DNA from: Corella eumyota
Lineage: Eukaryota > Chordata > Ascidiacea > Phlebobranchia > Corellidae
DNA: 64,000 nt
Assembly: GCA_963082875.1 (NCBI GenBank)
Contig: OY720101.1
Coordinates: 9,548,001-9,612,000 of the forward strand
Reading direction: 5' to 3'
Shown one piece after another: positions 34,748 to 49,300 of this stretch. The translations under genes were made by a program, and so were the position numbers. Within the stretch, counting starts at the first letter, position 1. Each line of letters begins with the position of its first letter. A model generated the notes under the pieces. The model was not told the DNA's origin. It saw only the letters and a list, made by a program, of their open reading frames with translations, and did not search any database.

Positions 34748-37392
34748 TTAAAAACCAGTCGAGCGGCGACCCATTCGTATAGAAGTTGATGAAGAATTTC
34801 TGTTTTCTGTTGGAATCGATGGTAAACTGTTTACATGGTTCCCAGGGTTGAATAAACTAACAAATTCACTTTGTGGCATAATTACAGGATCTTCAGCTAC
34901 TTCACTACATTCTAGAATAAAAAAATTGTTTGTTTTCCTCAAAAATTTTATTTCTGTTAGCCACCATGCAAAATTGTTAACTTACAAAAACTTCGACATT
35001 TTCATGCATCATTATTAAAACTTATTCCAAATTTCCTGTTTTTTTTTCATTTTAAACATGCTATTAAAATCAACCAATGACCCAACCAAAAAATAAGACA
35101 GGCAACGAGTGCAGTTATTTCACTGTACGATTAATTTAGTTAATAAACAAACACACTAGTAGAACAAAACACGATTTTTTTTTGAATTTGGAGTTTAATT
35201 TCTATAGGACACATGCCTGGTTAGTTAAATGAAGAAAATTAAAACAAGAATTAAAATTTAATTACTTGAACGTGCCCTGCTCATCTCACAGACCTTGAAC
35301 TGTATCAGCATAAGTGGGAGGTGGACCTTGTTGTTCCATCTAAAAATAGAAAAATTTTTAACCTAATTAAACAATCAAAATTCTATGTAATCAATACCTC
35401 ATTTAACACATTAAGTTTGCTAAGTCGATTGCCTGTCTTACAGACTTGCTCTTTATCTTGCATTATAAAGAAGACCGTGATAATTTTCTTGCGCACCACA
35501 AACGCCATTTTTTTATTATCAGGGCTTATAAAAGTTTACCAAGCTTTATTATCTATACATTATTGTTAAACCTCTTGTTGCTTTAAGGTTGTGAGCTCGT
35601 TAAGAATTTCTTGCTTTTCTTCTTTTAATTTTTCGCGTTCGTTTTCATTGTCTTCAGTAACTTTCTGCAAAAAATTTTCCAAAAAATTAGAAACAGCAAT
35701 TTTAAAACGTTTTTAAAATTGTAAAAAAATCCCAAAAGGCCTAAATATTACACCATTTAACCATTGTTACCATAATTAAAAGAGGTTGATTATTTGTATT
35801 AAACAAATCTAGAATTTGTAAAAAACAAACTAACCATTAATTGGGTGAGTTGAGTTTGTAAACTAACAACAATATCCATCATTCGTGTAATTGGGACACC
35901 ACGAGACATAAGCTCCACTCCCGAGCTGGGACGAGAAGAATTGGTGCTGTCATCAACTCTGCCTGTTATTTCCAATTTTGGAGGTTCGAACAGAAACGAA
36001 CTTGGTTGAGTAGGACTCTTAACTGTTGTAAGGTGTTGGGGCGAGGTTTTAACGAGATTATTATTGTATGAAGGAGATTGTTCAACAGTTGCAGGTTCAG
36101 TTGCCTCGTAATATTGTTCATTGTCGGAAGTTACACCGTCACTTACTGGTTCAGTATTTTCCAACATATTTTTGACTGGGTCTGCTTCCTGTTGTAGGAT
36201 GCTTTCCTCTGAAGGTGAAGTAGGAATATCTGACACACAGTTTAGAGTGGAGACTTCGGCCGAATTTGAAATTTCAGAGACTTCAGCAGAAGTTGAACTT
36301 TTTTCATCTACAGATGGGTGAACTACAGGAATGGCCCATTTTTCTTGTGAATTATTTTCATTATCAGTGTTGTAACCAGTTTCAAGAACATCAATAGAGA
36401 GTCGATTTGAGTCATTATTTTCACGCTCAGCTGAGGACAAAGCCCTTCGTTTCACAAACGAGTTTTCGGGCGTTGTACAATCATTAAGAAGTGCTGTTAA
36501 CTTGTCCACTAAAAATATAAATAAATTTAATAAAAAACATCGAGGCATTTTGATGATGTTAAAAACTTATAAAACAATTTTTTTTTAAAATATTTACCAC
36601 AAAGAAGAGAGTGCATGACAAGAGATCTTGCTTCTGGATCAGTATCTATGGAGGACATTTCAAGTACGGATTCCAGTTGATCTTCCTCAATTCCAGACAA
36701 AGTGGCCAACAAACTGTGCCTTGTAGTCAGAGAAGCACTAATTTCCTAAAAAAATCATTAACAAAAAAAAAAATCATTGACAACAAATGTCAAGGAAAAC
36801 TGAAAATATTTGTGAAAGTTTTTTCATTAATGTATTTTTAAAACAATTAAATTAAAAGCTGATTTGACTAACAAACCTCTTGTTTGATTTGTAGTTTCTC
36901 AATGATTGACAAAGCTGGAATGTCCTCAGTATTCGGAAGCGGAGATTCAATCTTTAAAACAATCAACAAAATTAGGAAATTCAAAATCAACCTTAAGCTT
37001 GTGATATTATAAAAAAAATAAATTAATTTTAAAAAAATGTAAAAATTGTGTCTCTTACTTTCTCTAAATCATATTTTTCTTTGCTTGAAGGCATAAGATC
37101 AGATGGTGAAAGTGTTTGCTGAATGCTGAAATAAGATAAAAATATCGTTAAAATTTAAAATAAAGGTCAAAAAATTCTAAACTACAAAACTTAAAATATA
37201 CAACATACAACAAATAACTTTCAGTTATTAAGTATGACAAAATATGTTAATTTTAACATTTATTTATTGGCCGAGATAACAATACAATTAACTATCTGCT
37301 TAAAAATAGAATTACTCGTATTGGTCTCCATTTTCTCTCGAAGAACCAGGAACAGAAAAAGCTTCTCTTCGTTGGGTTTTTATGGTGGCATC
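34748..37392 (-). CDS. ARHGEF12: RhoGEF gene: C-terminal region, exons 34-41
   Basis: Exons: 37316-37392, 37059-37125, 36877-36951, 36598-36745, 35835-36508, 35572-35664, 35294-35339 and 34748-34911 (stop TAA). Exons 36-37 encode a helical acidic stretch (ALSIIEKLQIKQE; LSGIEEDQLESVLEMSS). The large exon 38 is acidic, Ser/Thr-rich and disordered. Its end and exon 39 give an amphipathic helix and coiled coil (MDIVVSLQTQLTQLM; EREKLKEEKQEILNEL), as in the C-terminal oligomerisation segment of ARHGEF11/12. Exon 40 has a PPxY motif (GPPPTYAD). The protein ends in SIRMGRRSTGF and shows no PDZ ligand. Confidence 0.87.
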
Positions 37393-40300
37393 CTGTTTTA
37401 AAATCATCAATTTTTATTTATTTAATTAAATAAAATGATAAGTAATTGAAAAAATATTTTTTAATGTAAATTACTCTTTTGCTTGCTGCATCATTTGCTT
37501 CCGTAATTATTTTAATCCAGTTGTCTTTCGAGTTTCTTGAAACCGTAGAAAACTGAAACATTTTTGGTCCTAGTTTTGAAGTAGACATCACAAAAAAGGC
37601 TCTTTTGTCTAAAGTAAAAAATTTATAACATAAATGTTTTACCAGAGAGAGAATTTTTTTATTTAGAAGATTTTTAAAAGTCTTAAGCTTAGAAATTTGT
37701 TATAACATTTTGCAAAGAAAATGTTTTCGGTAACATAGTCGAATACAGTTTATTACAGAAATTTTTTAATACAAAATTTACCTGTTGCATCTGGCCTAAC
37801 AATGAGTTTTTCGAGCTTAATAAAAGGCATGTGAGTCCAGGAACCATTTTTATCGGAACCATGACATTTTAGAATATATCGATCATCTTGTTTTTGCAGT
37901 AACACCATTACATGCTCAAACAAAATACAGTGAAGTGCTAAATATTTATTTTTGGTTAATTTACAGCCCATATTTTAAACATGTTATGTAAGTTTTTACC
38001 AATAGAAAAATAAAATATTCGTGTTTAATTAAATTTTTTGGATTTTAATATTTTATGGAAAAATAATTACGAATTTCTCTGCGTTTGTCCATTTGTCCAA
38101 GCTTCCAAGTAAGAGGGCCTTGATAGATGACAAGATATTTTGTTAAATCAATATTCTTGAATTCATCAACTGATTTACTGTTCAATGTTTTTAATAACGA
38201 GCCTCGATCCAAGTTTAATTGAATTTCAACAATTTTCTACATTAAAAAATACAGTTTTTTAGACATACACAATGGTATTTTGTAATTGAAAAATTCCACA
38301 ATGCATTTAATAACGATTGTCATGCCATTAAGGTTCATTTAAAAACCGCTATTCAATAATTTATAAGCAGCATAAACTAATAATAAATCTTTGTTTTTAT
38401 TAACATCATTTTATCATTCCATTTTATTTTTTTGTTACATTATTCATATAAACACAAAACAGTTATGCTTTTCTACCAAATTACAAATTTTTAAACTTTT
38501 TAAAACACACATGCATATTTTAAAAATTATTCAAATATTTATTCAAACTTTTAAAAATTTTAATGCGAAAGAAGATTTCAAATTTGTTTTTATGTAGCTT
38601 TTAATCGTATTTAACTAACTTGTTTATCTTCAGCTTCTTTAACAGTCTGGTTAACGAAAGCTAGAATTTCTCTGCATCGACTGCATGCTTCCTTTACTTT
38701 ATTATTCTCAGCCTCCATTTTTTCTAAATTAAATAATATTATAAAAAAATATGAATTTAATTTACCAAAACAAAATATATATCGGTAAAAAATTAAACAA
38801 TTCTAGTAGATAAATATAAAATGTTTTAAGTAAATAGGGTTTCAAAAAAAAATAAAAAAAAACAGATGACAACATAAAAAACACCAACACAAACTACTAT
38901 TATAATATTTAAACCCCTTCAAAAACAACCAAAAGTAAAAAAAAAATTGGACCACAATAATATTCTGTTTACTGCTATAAACAAAACTTTATGAAAATAT
39001 TTATTTTGATCTGGTAAATTCAGAGCAAAATAAACTTAAGTGATAATAAAATGCAGTTAAAAAAAAGTTAACCTTTCAACTCCATTTTACCTTCATCTGA
39101 AGAATAAAAATTAATCAACTATTAGTAATGACATGTTAAAAATGTTAATGTTTTATTATTAATGTAAAAAAACATATTTTAATAAATTTCATTTTTTTTA
39201 CACGACATGAAAAAATTTTTAAAAATTTATGCAGGGTATAATTCAAACATTTAGAAAATGATTCCTTAAAAATAAGTGAGATTTTTTTTATTTGTGAATA
39301 GCAACCTGTTAATTTGATTCTTGTATTAATTTTATTTAAAAACTTACTTTTTGTGGTTTTAATGATACTTTCCAGTAAAAGAGGATATTTAGTTAACCTC
39401 TGAAACTCGATTGGAACAAAATCTTTCAGATGTAACTTTCGACAGATTGGATGTCGTTGAGCTGCAGCCAGTAACTGGCTAAATTTTGGATCTTTTTTAC
39501 TTCTTTCTTTGATAAAACTGAGCACTTTGGTTTGGTTGCCACAAAATTGAGCACATTCTTCTTTAAAACGATTTCCATTATCACCATCAAACTAAAATAT
39601 TTTTTATTATTAAAAAATTTGTGTCATCTAAGCACTGGTTTTAAATGATTTTTAATTTATAAGAAATAAATAAAATCTGTAACAAAAAAAATAAGGCAAT
39701 AGCAATCCTTAATATCTTTAATAAAAAAACTTATTTTTAGTGTTTTATTTACTATCTATAATATAATTTTAACGATAATGACATACCCTAGTAAGCAAAA
39801 TCTGTCCAATGTATTTAACAATGTATCCATCATTTTCCTTCAACTTTTCCAAAGATCTGAAAAATTCCCGATGTAATTCCAACATGGCACCAAGGTTGGG
39901 GAAGATCTGAAAAAGGTCCTCCTCACTAAGGATGTTGTTTCTTTTTAAAGGCTCATAAAACAACTAAAAAAGTAAATGTTTTAGTAAAGTTTTAAAAAGT
40001 AACTGCATTTATTAACATATAGTGTCTTATTATATATATGGGTGCTGGCAGCTGGGTATAAAAGTTATAACACTTGACTTTACAACATAAAGAGATTGGT
40101 TTAATTTACAATGCAATAACTTTGTAGAGCCCTTGAGTAATGCTTTATAAACAGTATAAATCTATGCAAAGTCAAAAACCAATCTTGAGGTTAATTATTT
40201 ACCACTATGCCTAATAATATTAAAACTGCCAAAAGCAACTCTAGATCAGACTAAGAAATGTCACTTTATGTTGAAAGATTAATATTAACACAAAACAATG

Positions 40301-43300
40301 TGTAAAAATGTTTTTATTTAAATAGTTTAACAAGGGCAATTTAAATAATACATTACCATTTGTAAGATTTTCAAATCTCTAACATGATGTTGTTCAGTGG
40401 TTATAAGCTCATTAATAACCTCTTGTCGTTTTACTTCTTTTTTGTCAGTCGAACGTTTTACATCATTAGGTACGGTGTCCGACCAATGATGTTCAACCCC
40501 ATCCACATGGATCTGAAAAATATTTTTTTAATGAAATATCATCATTATTTTTTTACAAAAAACTTTATTTTGTTTGGTGGTAGTCTATTTTCTGTTCAAC
40601 TGGAAATGCAATAGATATTCGATTAAAATTTTAGAGCACTAGAACTTTGTGGTCCTTACTTATACTTTTAAGTAGTAAATTTTTAGACAGTAATGTACAA
40701 GGAAGTTTTCTTAAATATTGTAAAATAAAATAGAGGTGAGGACAAAAGGTAAAAAGAGTTTATTCAAAGTGTAAGGAATCTAAATTTTTATTTTAAAAGT
40801 ATAATAAAATTTTCACCTCTGGATCATTATTCAGGGCGGCCATAGAGCCAAGAAGTTTTTGATCTTCAATAGTTAAGAATGGACTGTCTGTTATTCCATC
40901 CAGGTTATCCATTGATGAACTAAACATAATAAAAAAAAGTTTATCTCACCAACATTTATATAATCTCTGTATTGTAAGGCTTGGTAGACAAAATGTATGT
41001 ATTTATACATATTATATATATAAATATATATTCAACAGACTCTTTCAATAAAAGTAATTTTTACAGGCATGATAAAGTAGTTGCAAGTGACGACTATATT
41101 ACAAAATTAAAATAAAGTTAGGCAGGCGATTAACCACTTTTTATAATTTTATGAAAGCTGCCTATTTTTACTTGTGTTCAGTTATAGCTTGTTCTATCTT
41201 GTTTTTATCTGGATCACTGTGGCTTTTTGATGGGCCAGATTTTCTTTTCTCCTCATCTTTTAATCTTCTAAAACTTCCACTTCTGCTTGGACGTCTAAAC
41301 AAAATTCAATAATTGTTAAAATTCAACAGCTCATTTTAAATAAATGTATTAACAAAAATTTGTTTTTTTAATTCTAACAACCAACTTTTTTGCATCTTTT
41401 CCAGCACCATCAGTGACCGTCAGATTGTCTGAATCTGCCTGATTACTCTCTGACACACCATCACCAAATTGCTTTAACATATTTGTGACCGTGCCCCCAG
41501 TAATAACTCCCACATCACTAGGGGGTTCATAAGTTGATTGAATTACCGGAATAACTATAAATATATTAAAAATATAAGCAAAACAATAAAACACATTAGT
41601 GTCAGAAAATACAAACATGCTTAATTTATATATTGAAATTAAAATATTTAAATTATATTGTAAGCTAAAACAATTATTGCCCGAAAATATTCTCCCTTAC
41701 AAAAAATTAGAATACAATTTTAAACAAGTTTTGTTAAAATAAAACTAGCAGCATGCACTAAAAAGTAAAACATTGTTGCCATATCAAGAAGCATTTAAAT
41801 AGTTAAATCAGTTGAAAATTTTAGACAATTTAGGTTACACAAAAATCTACTGCTCCACTACAACACTAAGCAACATGACATGCATTTAAAATTATCTTCA
41901 AACAACAGAATTATTTTTTTTGAAACTTAAATACAAAAAACATGTTTCAGCAGAAAAAAACTGATCAATAATTGTAATAAGCTTTAGGAAGATTTCAACA
42001 CTTCAGCAAAGAAATAATGTTGCCACTAATTAAAGAAGTTCGTTATTAAGCCACTAAGACAGCACAACAATCTAAATGATAAATCTTTGTTTTGCCCCAC
42101 ACTAATATAATATGTGAACACACAATTAAGCTGAAAACGGTTACACTCTCAACCTGAAGTGCGTTGTGATCCGTTTAAAGAGGATGGTGAATCAACTTCA
42201 TCAGTTGGAACACTTTGAGATCGTTGGGCACCATGATTAGGAGATTTTTGAGGCACCGAAACAATTGCACCATCTGAAAATTTTTGTTTCATTGATGCTT
42301 TGGATCCTTTTTTTGGCTGGCTAGTAACAAGTGGTGATATTGGGAGATTTGAACTTGACTGTTGATGTTCTAACATTATTGAATTGTCAACTTTTGTTGG
42401 TTTTAAAGGGGTTGATGAATATGAAGGGGGCAAGTTCTCCCAGATGGTCTGCTCATTTTTCATCGCTTTATCTCTCTTTTGTTGGTCTTTGAAAGACTTG
42501 GCTATATTTAAGTTATGATAAAATTCTTGTAAAAGTCAAAAAACACAATTTCATATTTTGAGAAAATGAAAACTTTTATATAAAGCCAAATAAGTTTTAG
42601 TATATATTCTTTTAAAGTTATTCCATACAACTTAAGAAATAACAGTTTCATAAAATGCAGTGCTAACAAGCCAGCAAATTGAATATTTTCTTTGTAAAGT
42701 ACAATAACAACCTTGCTTAACATCAACTATTTCAATGTGCAGTTATTTTTAATTCTGTGCAAAGATCTAACACATGCACCAACCAGAAATTACAGTAAAA
42801 GCTTAAACTTAGAAAAAGTTGATATTCACATAACAGATTGACAACATTTATTCATATTTCAAGTAGAATAAAATTCTACATATTACACAGATTTAGAAAC
42901 ACATACCTTTACCGTTTATTTTTTCAAAAGGATTTAGTTTTAAAAATTAAAACCGAAATTAGTTTAAATATTGTGTTTAAAAAGAATTATATGATAGATC
43001 TTAGTGGCTATTTATATATATATATATATATATATGTAGAACATACAGCTAAACAAAACTGCCATTTGTGGTGTGTGGGTAAAAAACAACCGACAAAGAC
43101 AAAAAAACAACCGACGAAAAAAGCGCAAATTGTGACAACATTACGACAAATGAAATGCAGCACCAACTAGTTTACTATAATGTAAAAATAGTTGTTTGCT
43201 GGCTTACAGGGTGCAACAATAAATTACACAGTCTGTTTTATAATTTCACCTAAGTTTATTTTTAATTTTAAGGTTGATTTATTTTGTTGTTTAGTATTGT

Positions 43301-46300
43301 GTTACATGTAAACGATTTATTATCAAAGTTTGCTAAAGTGACACTATATTAAATAAGTATGCTAAAATGTTAGTATTTCGTAAAGTTGTTTTACAGTGTG
43401 CTTTAACATAACAAAAAGGCAGAAAATATATAGCTTTAAAATACTATTAAAAAAAAAATTTGTTTAAATTTACCTATATATGAGTCTAGTGAAGCGTAAA
43501 CTACTAATGTATTTGTTAACAGAATGCAAAGACCGAAATAACAAAAAAATAGAAGCCAAATAACAAAAGAAAAACTTAAAATAATGACATGCATTATTAT
43601 AGTTGTGCTAAGAACATGTGTTAATTATTTATTTCAAAAAAACATCAAACATAGCAATATAAATAAACAAACTTACTTGATTCATTGTTTGAACCAGGCT
43701 TCTTTTTCTTTGGCATGAAACCAAGTAGTCTTGACGGTTTGTTACTATGATCATCTACGATAGACTCCATACTTCCATACACTTTTGACCCTTTCATTGA
43801 TGGTTTATCCTGTGAAAATAACAAGTTTTAATCAAGTTCCAATTAAAATATAGTTTAAATACAATTTAAAAGTCTTAAAGTTCATATGAGCTATACATTT
43901 TTTGTTTAAACAATTCAAAGACACAAATATCAAAATCTATCCTGTTATTAAATAATAATTTAGTTTTACATTTTTCCTGATTAATAAAAATATATCAAGA
44001 AAAAATATTTATTTTTCAAATTTTTTAAAGTAAAATTAAACCTTAGAAGATTTCATAAAATAAGAAGAAACTTTAGTTATCCTGGATTTTCTTTTAGTGC
44101 CATTTTGTGTAAGAAAATTCTGCAACAAATCCTGTTTAATAGACCTGAAATAAAAAATAGATATTAAATTTATTTTTAATATTTTTTTATATTTAATGAA
44201 ACAAAACTCACATTTTTGCTTGGTCCAATTCATCGCCTAATGAAATTTGTCTAAAAATTAAAAAATATATATAATTAAATTTAAAAAATAGGTTTCTTAT
44301 GAAAATACATTTGCTAAATTAAAAATAAAATACTCAGAAATATGATTTTTTCTTAGTAAAATCCAGCTACAGTAAATGTTTAAATTTTTCTCCAAAATTT
44401 TATAATATAAAGAAAAATCTAAAGTATAAAATAATCTTAAAAATCCTGCTTACTGTAGATCCAAAAGAATTGATGATATAATATCTTCCACAACCTTTGC
44501 ATCATAAGATGTTATCTGGCCGTCAGGTGTGTCGACTGGTAACGAGCGATCACCATACCAATTCGCCAAACCTTGTTCTCGCTTCATTCTGTAATCTTGA
44601 AGGTAATTCTGAATCTGCAAAAACAAAAATTGTTATTTTAAAATAAATTATACGATATTATTTAAAGCTGTTGTTGTATATGTTAAGCCAAATAAATTAA
44701 AAGCAATAGGTCAATTTTTTCTATTTTTTTATCCTTGATGTGGAAAGGCCAATTTACAACTTAAACATAGTGTAACATTCAGTAAGTCATGAAATAAATT
44801 TGGCAGTCGTGAATATTATTTCTGCCAGATAATAAACCAGCTAAATTAATTGGGGTTTCGTAATTTGTAACACTTCGTAATTTGTAACACAATAGGACAT
44901 GAAAGTACCGGGCATCAAACCTATGATCTAAAGTTGTAAAACAGAGTGTTGTAACCAATACTTTGCTGCTGGCAAACACAACAGCATAGACAACGAATTC
45001 CAAAATGAAAATACCATGTAAACGTTATTTCATGAATCATATAAGAAAATAAACATTAAATTACTTCTTTTATTGCCACCTCAACAGCATTGTCGAATAA
45101 TTGCCTTAAAGGATCTTCAGCTGTACTTTTACTTTGAATCACACTCTCTGTTAATAAAACAAAAAAAGTTATTAAACATTTTAAGAAAATTAAATAGATA
45201 AATAAAAATATAAAACATTATTAATATAAGTGAAACGATAACTTAACATTATTAAAACTTAACAAATAAAGCAAAATGGAGGTCACTGTCCAAAAATAAC
45301 TGAGATTTATGACAAAATAAATCAACATACTTATACTGTTGGTTATCCAATCCTCCACTGAAACTTTTAAAGGCTGTCATACAAAAAATAGTTTAGGTGT
45401 TGGTTAATGCAAAAACTATTAGTTATGATTTCTTGCTGAACAACAGTTTCATCAAAGCAATTAAAGCAGTTTAAATTTACATTTTTTTTCTAATAAATTT
45501 ATTCTTGATGTAAGAAGGCAAACTTTACAATATTTGTTGTCCAACCCAGTCTTGAGTTGTTTTGGGCAGTTAGGGATATTAATAAAAATGTTGACTGATA
45601 ATTATCTGATGATTTGTTTTAAGCATGACGGAAGTTTGTATTATTATAGTGCCTTAATCAAAGGTGCTATGACATTGAAGCAGTAGAACTGAATCTATGA
45701 CCTTATGACGTAAAGCCAAGTGTTCTAACAACTACATCAAGCTGCCAGTCATTTATTAGGCACATATTGTAGAGACTCCTGTACCAACTCATTTTTTTGA
45801 TAACTAAATATATTCTTATGTTGGCATTTTTATGTGTTAAAGTGTGATTTTCTATTTCAAAACATTCTTTATTAAAAAAATTAACACCAATAACATTAAG
45901 TTATGCTAAATTAGTTTAATACTAAACAAAAAAATATAAACTTACAGCTTGAGGAGCTAAAAAATTCCTAAAAATAACTTCAGCTTGTTTAAGCAACTCC
46001 TTTGAACTAGAAAGTTGTTTGTAATTGTCAACTGCCAAAGTAAATAACTAAAAAAAGATTTGCAAATATGTAATACATTGTTATTGATTTTGACAAATAT
46101 ATTTACTTTTTCCATACCTGAATTTGAATGCAATTTTTTTAAAGGGTACATAATTTTGCTTTTTAAATCAGTATTTAGATTATATTTTAAAAGTTTTAAC
46201 TAACTAGAAAAGAAGAGTCATGTCCAGACTTTAGCACAAAGTTGATAAAAACAGCAAGATGGGCAGGCCTCAATCTCAGTTTTTCAAAGTCATTAAAAGG

Positions 46301-49300
46301 ACCATGATCTCGAAACTGAATAAAAAAATTTTTTTTTAGATATTTAACGTCAAAAATATTAGAGCTGGTATAAAAAAATAAACATCCAATTAAAGATTTT
46401 AAAATATAAGTGTTTTGAGCCTAAATAACTAACACAGGGTTAAAAAACAGCATAGTTAACCTTTTGTGCATTTAAAATAAACACAAATTTATTTTAACAA
46501 CATATTTACCGCCTCTGCCCCACTAACAAGATCATCATCTTCAAAATTCATAATGGACTCGTTTTGTTGAAGAGGGGTGATTGGTTTGGGTTCTTCTGAG
46601 CTCTAAAAATTTAATATTTCAATAAAAACTTTTAACATTTGGTGATTTGAATACAGCATACTGCTTTTATCACAACAAGAATACTTAATAACCATTTAAA
46701 TGTCAGTTGTCATGTTTTAATTTGTAATTTATACTTAATTATTAGTTAAAATTAATAGATTTACAATGTGGACTACATGTTTTTATAAAAATAATTTAAA
46801 TATATACTAAACAAATATTATACACTAAATAACTGTCATATCAACGCAATTTGTTTTACTAAATAGACATTTTATCAAAACCACATGCCAGAAAACACCA
46901 TTTTACCAATGATGGGACATTTTCTATTTAACCCCCAACGACCCTAACATTTTTAAGAAAAAGACCCATTAATTTCTGAAAAAATGTTACCCAGAATTTT
47001 GGTAAAATATTGCTATCGAAGTTTAGGTTTTTGGGAAAATGTTAATTCTGTCAATGGTTATCGGTGAAGTAGTGAAAATCATATACTAAACCCTTACAAA
47101 GTAAATGCATAATTGAGTTAACTTACTACAGTATTGTTGAACAGTGGAAATTCTCCAAGTAAGTCCATGTCAGAATTTGAGTCAGCACTTATTGAATTAT
47201 TTACTTGAGCAGACTCCGGCATATCTGAGTTGACTAACTCATTTTTAATTTCACTTGAATTAAGTACACTATCAGTTTGACTTCTTTCTCGAGTTGCTAT
47301 TGAATCTCCTCGCTAAAATAAAAGTTTATTCAATTATTTTTACCTAAAATGTTGTTTAACTAATTAAAATAATAATTTAAACTGACTAACACTATATTCC
47401 TTACATACCATTATAATGTATGTAATATTTCAACTTCTTAAATTATTAATTTATTAATTTTTTTTAATAAATGCTGGTTAGGTCTATAAAAAGAATCATA
47501 AAACCTGGCCATAAAAAGAAACAGTTACTAACAACATACTGCAAATATTGTAAATCATTTCACCATAAAATATTTTTTTATAAAAGTTAATAATTAATAA
47601 TAACAGACCCACACCTAATACTTTTTTCTATATATAAAGACATATACATATATAGATCAAATTTTATCCTCACAATGCCAAACAAATAGCCAATTTTTGT
47701 GTTTGCTTACAGCCTACCTGATTTATGTTTAACATTATTTTACAATGTCAATCTTTTTTCAGCTTCCTGTATTATATATATTTAATAAATTGAAACTAGC
47801 AAATCTTACAAAAAACATTACCAATAGATTAACATATAACTTTCTAATGAAATCTAAACAAGAAAATATAAAGAAGCCTTTTTTTATAAAAAAATATAAA
47901 GAAACTATTTCGCAAACAAAATACTTTAGCTTTACTATGCTATGTTTTATAAATTAACAGTTTCATAGTTTTACAAAGAGTTAAAACAAGTTCGCCCCTA
48001 ATTCTTTCAAACAAAAGTAAATACCAAAAGTGAGTAATCTGCTATGTATGTATTCAACCAAAACTTGAGTAATAGAACAAAGTTAGTCTAAAGAATTAAC
48101 AATTGGCTCAAGTAAACATCACAATAAAGTGTGAACTTCCTTAAACTGTGTTTAATTACTACCAAAGCCACAGCCTTACTGTAAAAATTGTGTGTTCATA
48201 ATTCAAACTTTTTAAAAAACCTAAACAGCATCAAGTCAAAAATGCATCATAATAATAAAGTTATAAAACAGCAAAAATGATGCAAAAATGTTTTAAGTCA
48301 ACAGAATTTAAAAGTGTTAAATTTAAGCATATTTATAAACTAGTTTTTTTTTGTAAGCCAACAGTTAGGTGATAAAGTTAACAACTCCTACAAAACAATC
48401 TATTATTACAATGCATAAAACTTGTCGATTATTAATAAATCATTGTTTTCCCTACCTGACATACAACACAACATAAACAAAGTGTATACACATACAATAT
48501 TCAACTTTTTTTAAACTATAATAGCTTACTACATTTATTTAACAGATAAAACTAGGCTAGCACTGGAACAAAGTGTTAACAGAATTCCCCTTAAATGCCT
48601 AAAAAAGCTTGTATGACAATGTGTCACATCATGTTGATAACTAATAGACACACAGTCACCACTTGCAACTTTTATCATTTTGCCAATCACCAAATATTAG
48701 AAGTTATGTACATTTTTTAAGCTTACAGATATGTAACTTTACTGGATTGCTGAAAATATTTATAAAAAATCATTTTTTGTTTATTGACTATCTAATAAGT
48801 ATAAAACCTAAATCAAACCAACTGAGTCTTAACATTTTTTACATTTTGTGCGTAACTATTTACAAACAAAAGTTTTTATACTTTGTTACCTTTTTAATAT
48901 AATACAGCATATATTTGAAATATCACATTACTACAATTACTTTACTTACTATTTTACTTTAGTTAACGAAAATATATTTAATTTAAAACTACAAACTGAC
49001 CCAAAAACAAATTATAAACTATATCACAAAATTTCAAAAAGTATCATGCAAAAAATATAAAGAGGTTTTTCAAAATTTTAAATTAAAAAAATGAAATGGG
49101 ATTTTAGAGAAAATTTTGTAGACAACAAATTTTTTTTGGTTGAACAAACAAAACCAAAAAGTAAGAGAAAACACATTGCTTCATTATTTAAACCACCCAC
49201 TGGGCTAGGCCCTGTCTGTAAACACAAATTGCTAAGTGAGGTCCACCCCAAAAAAAATTAAAAAAATTTGTACAAAATAAAAATCTTGTTTCTCTTTTAG

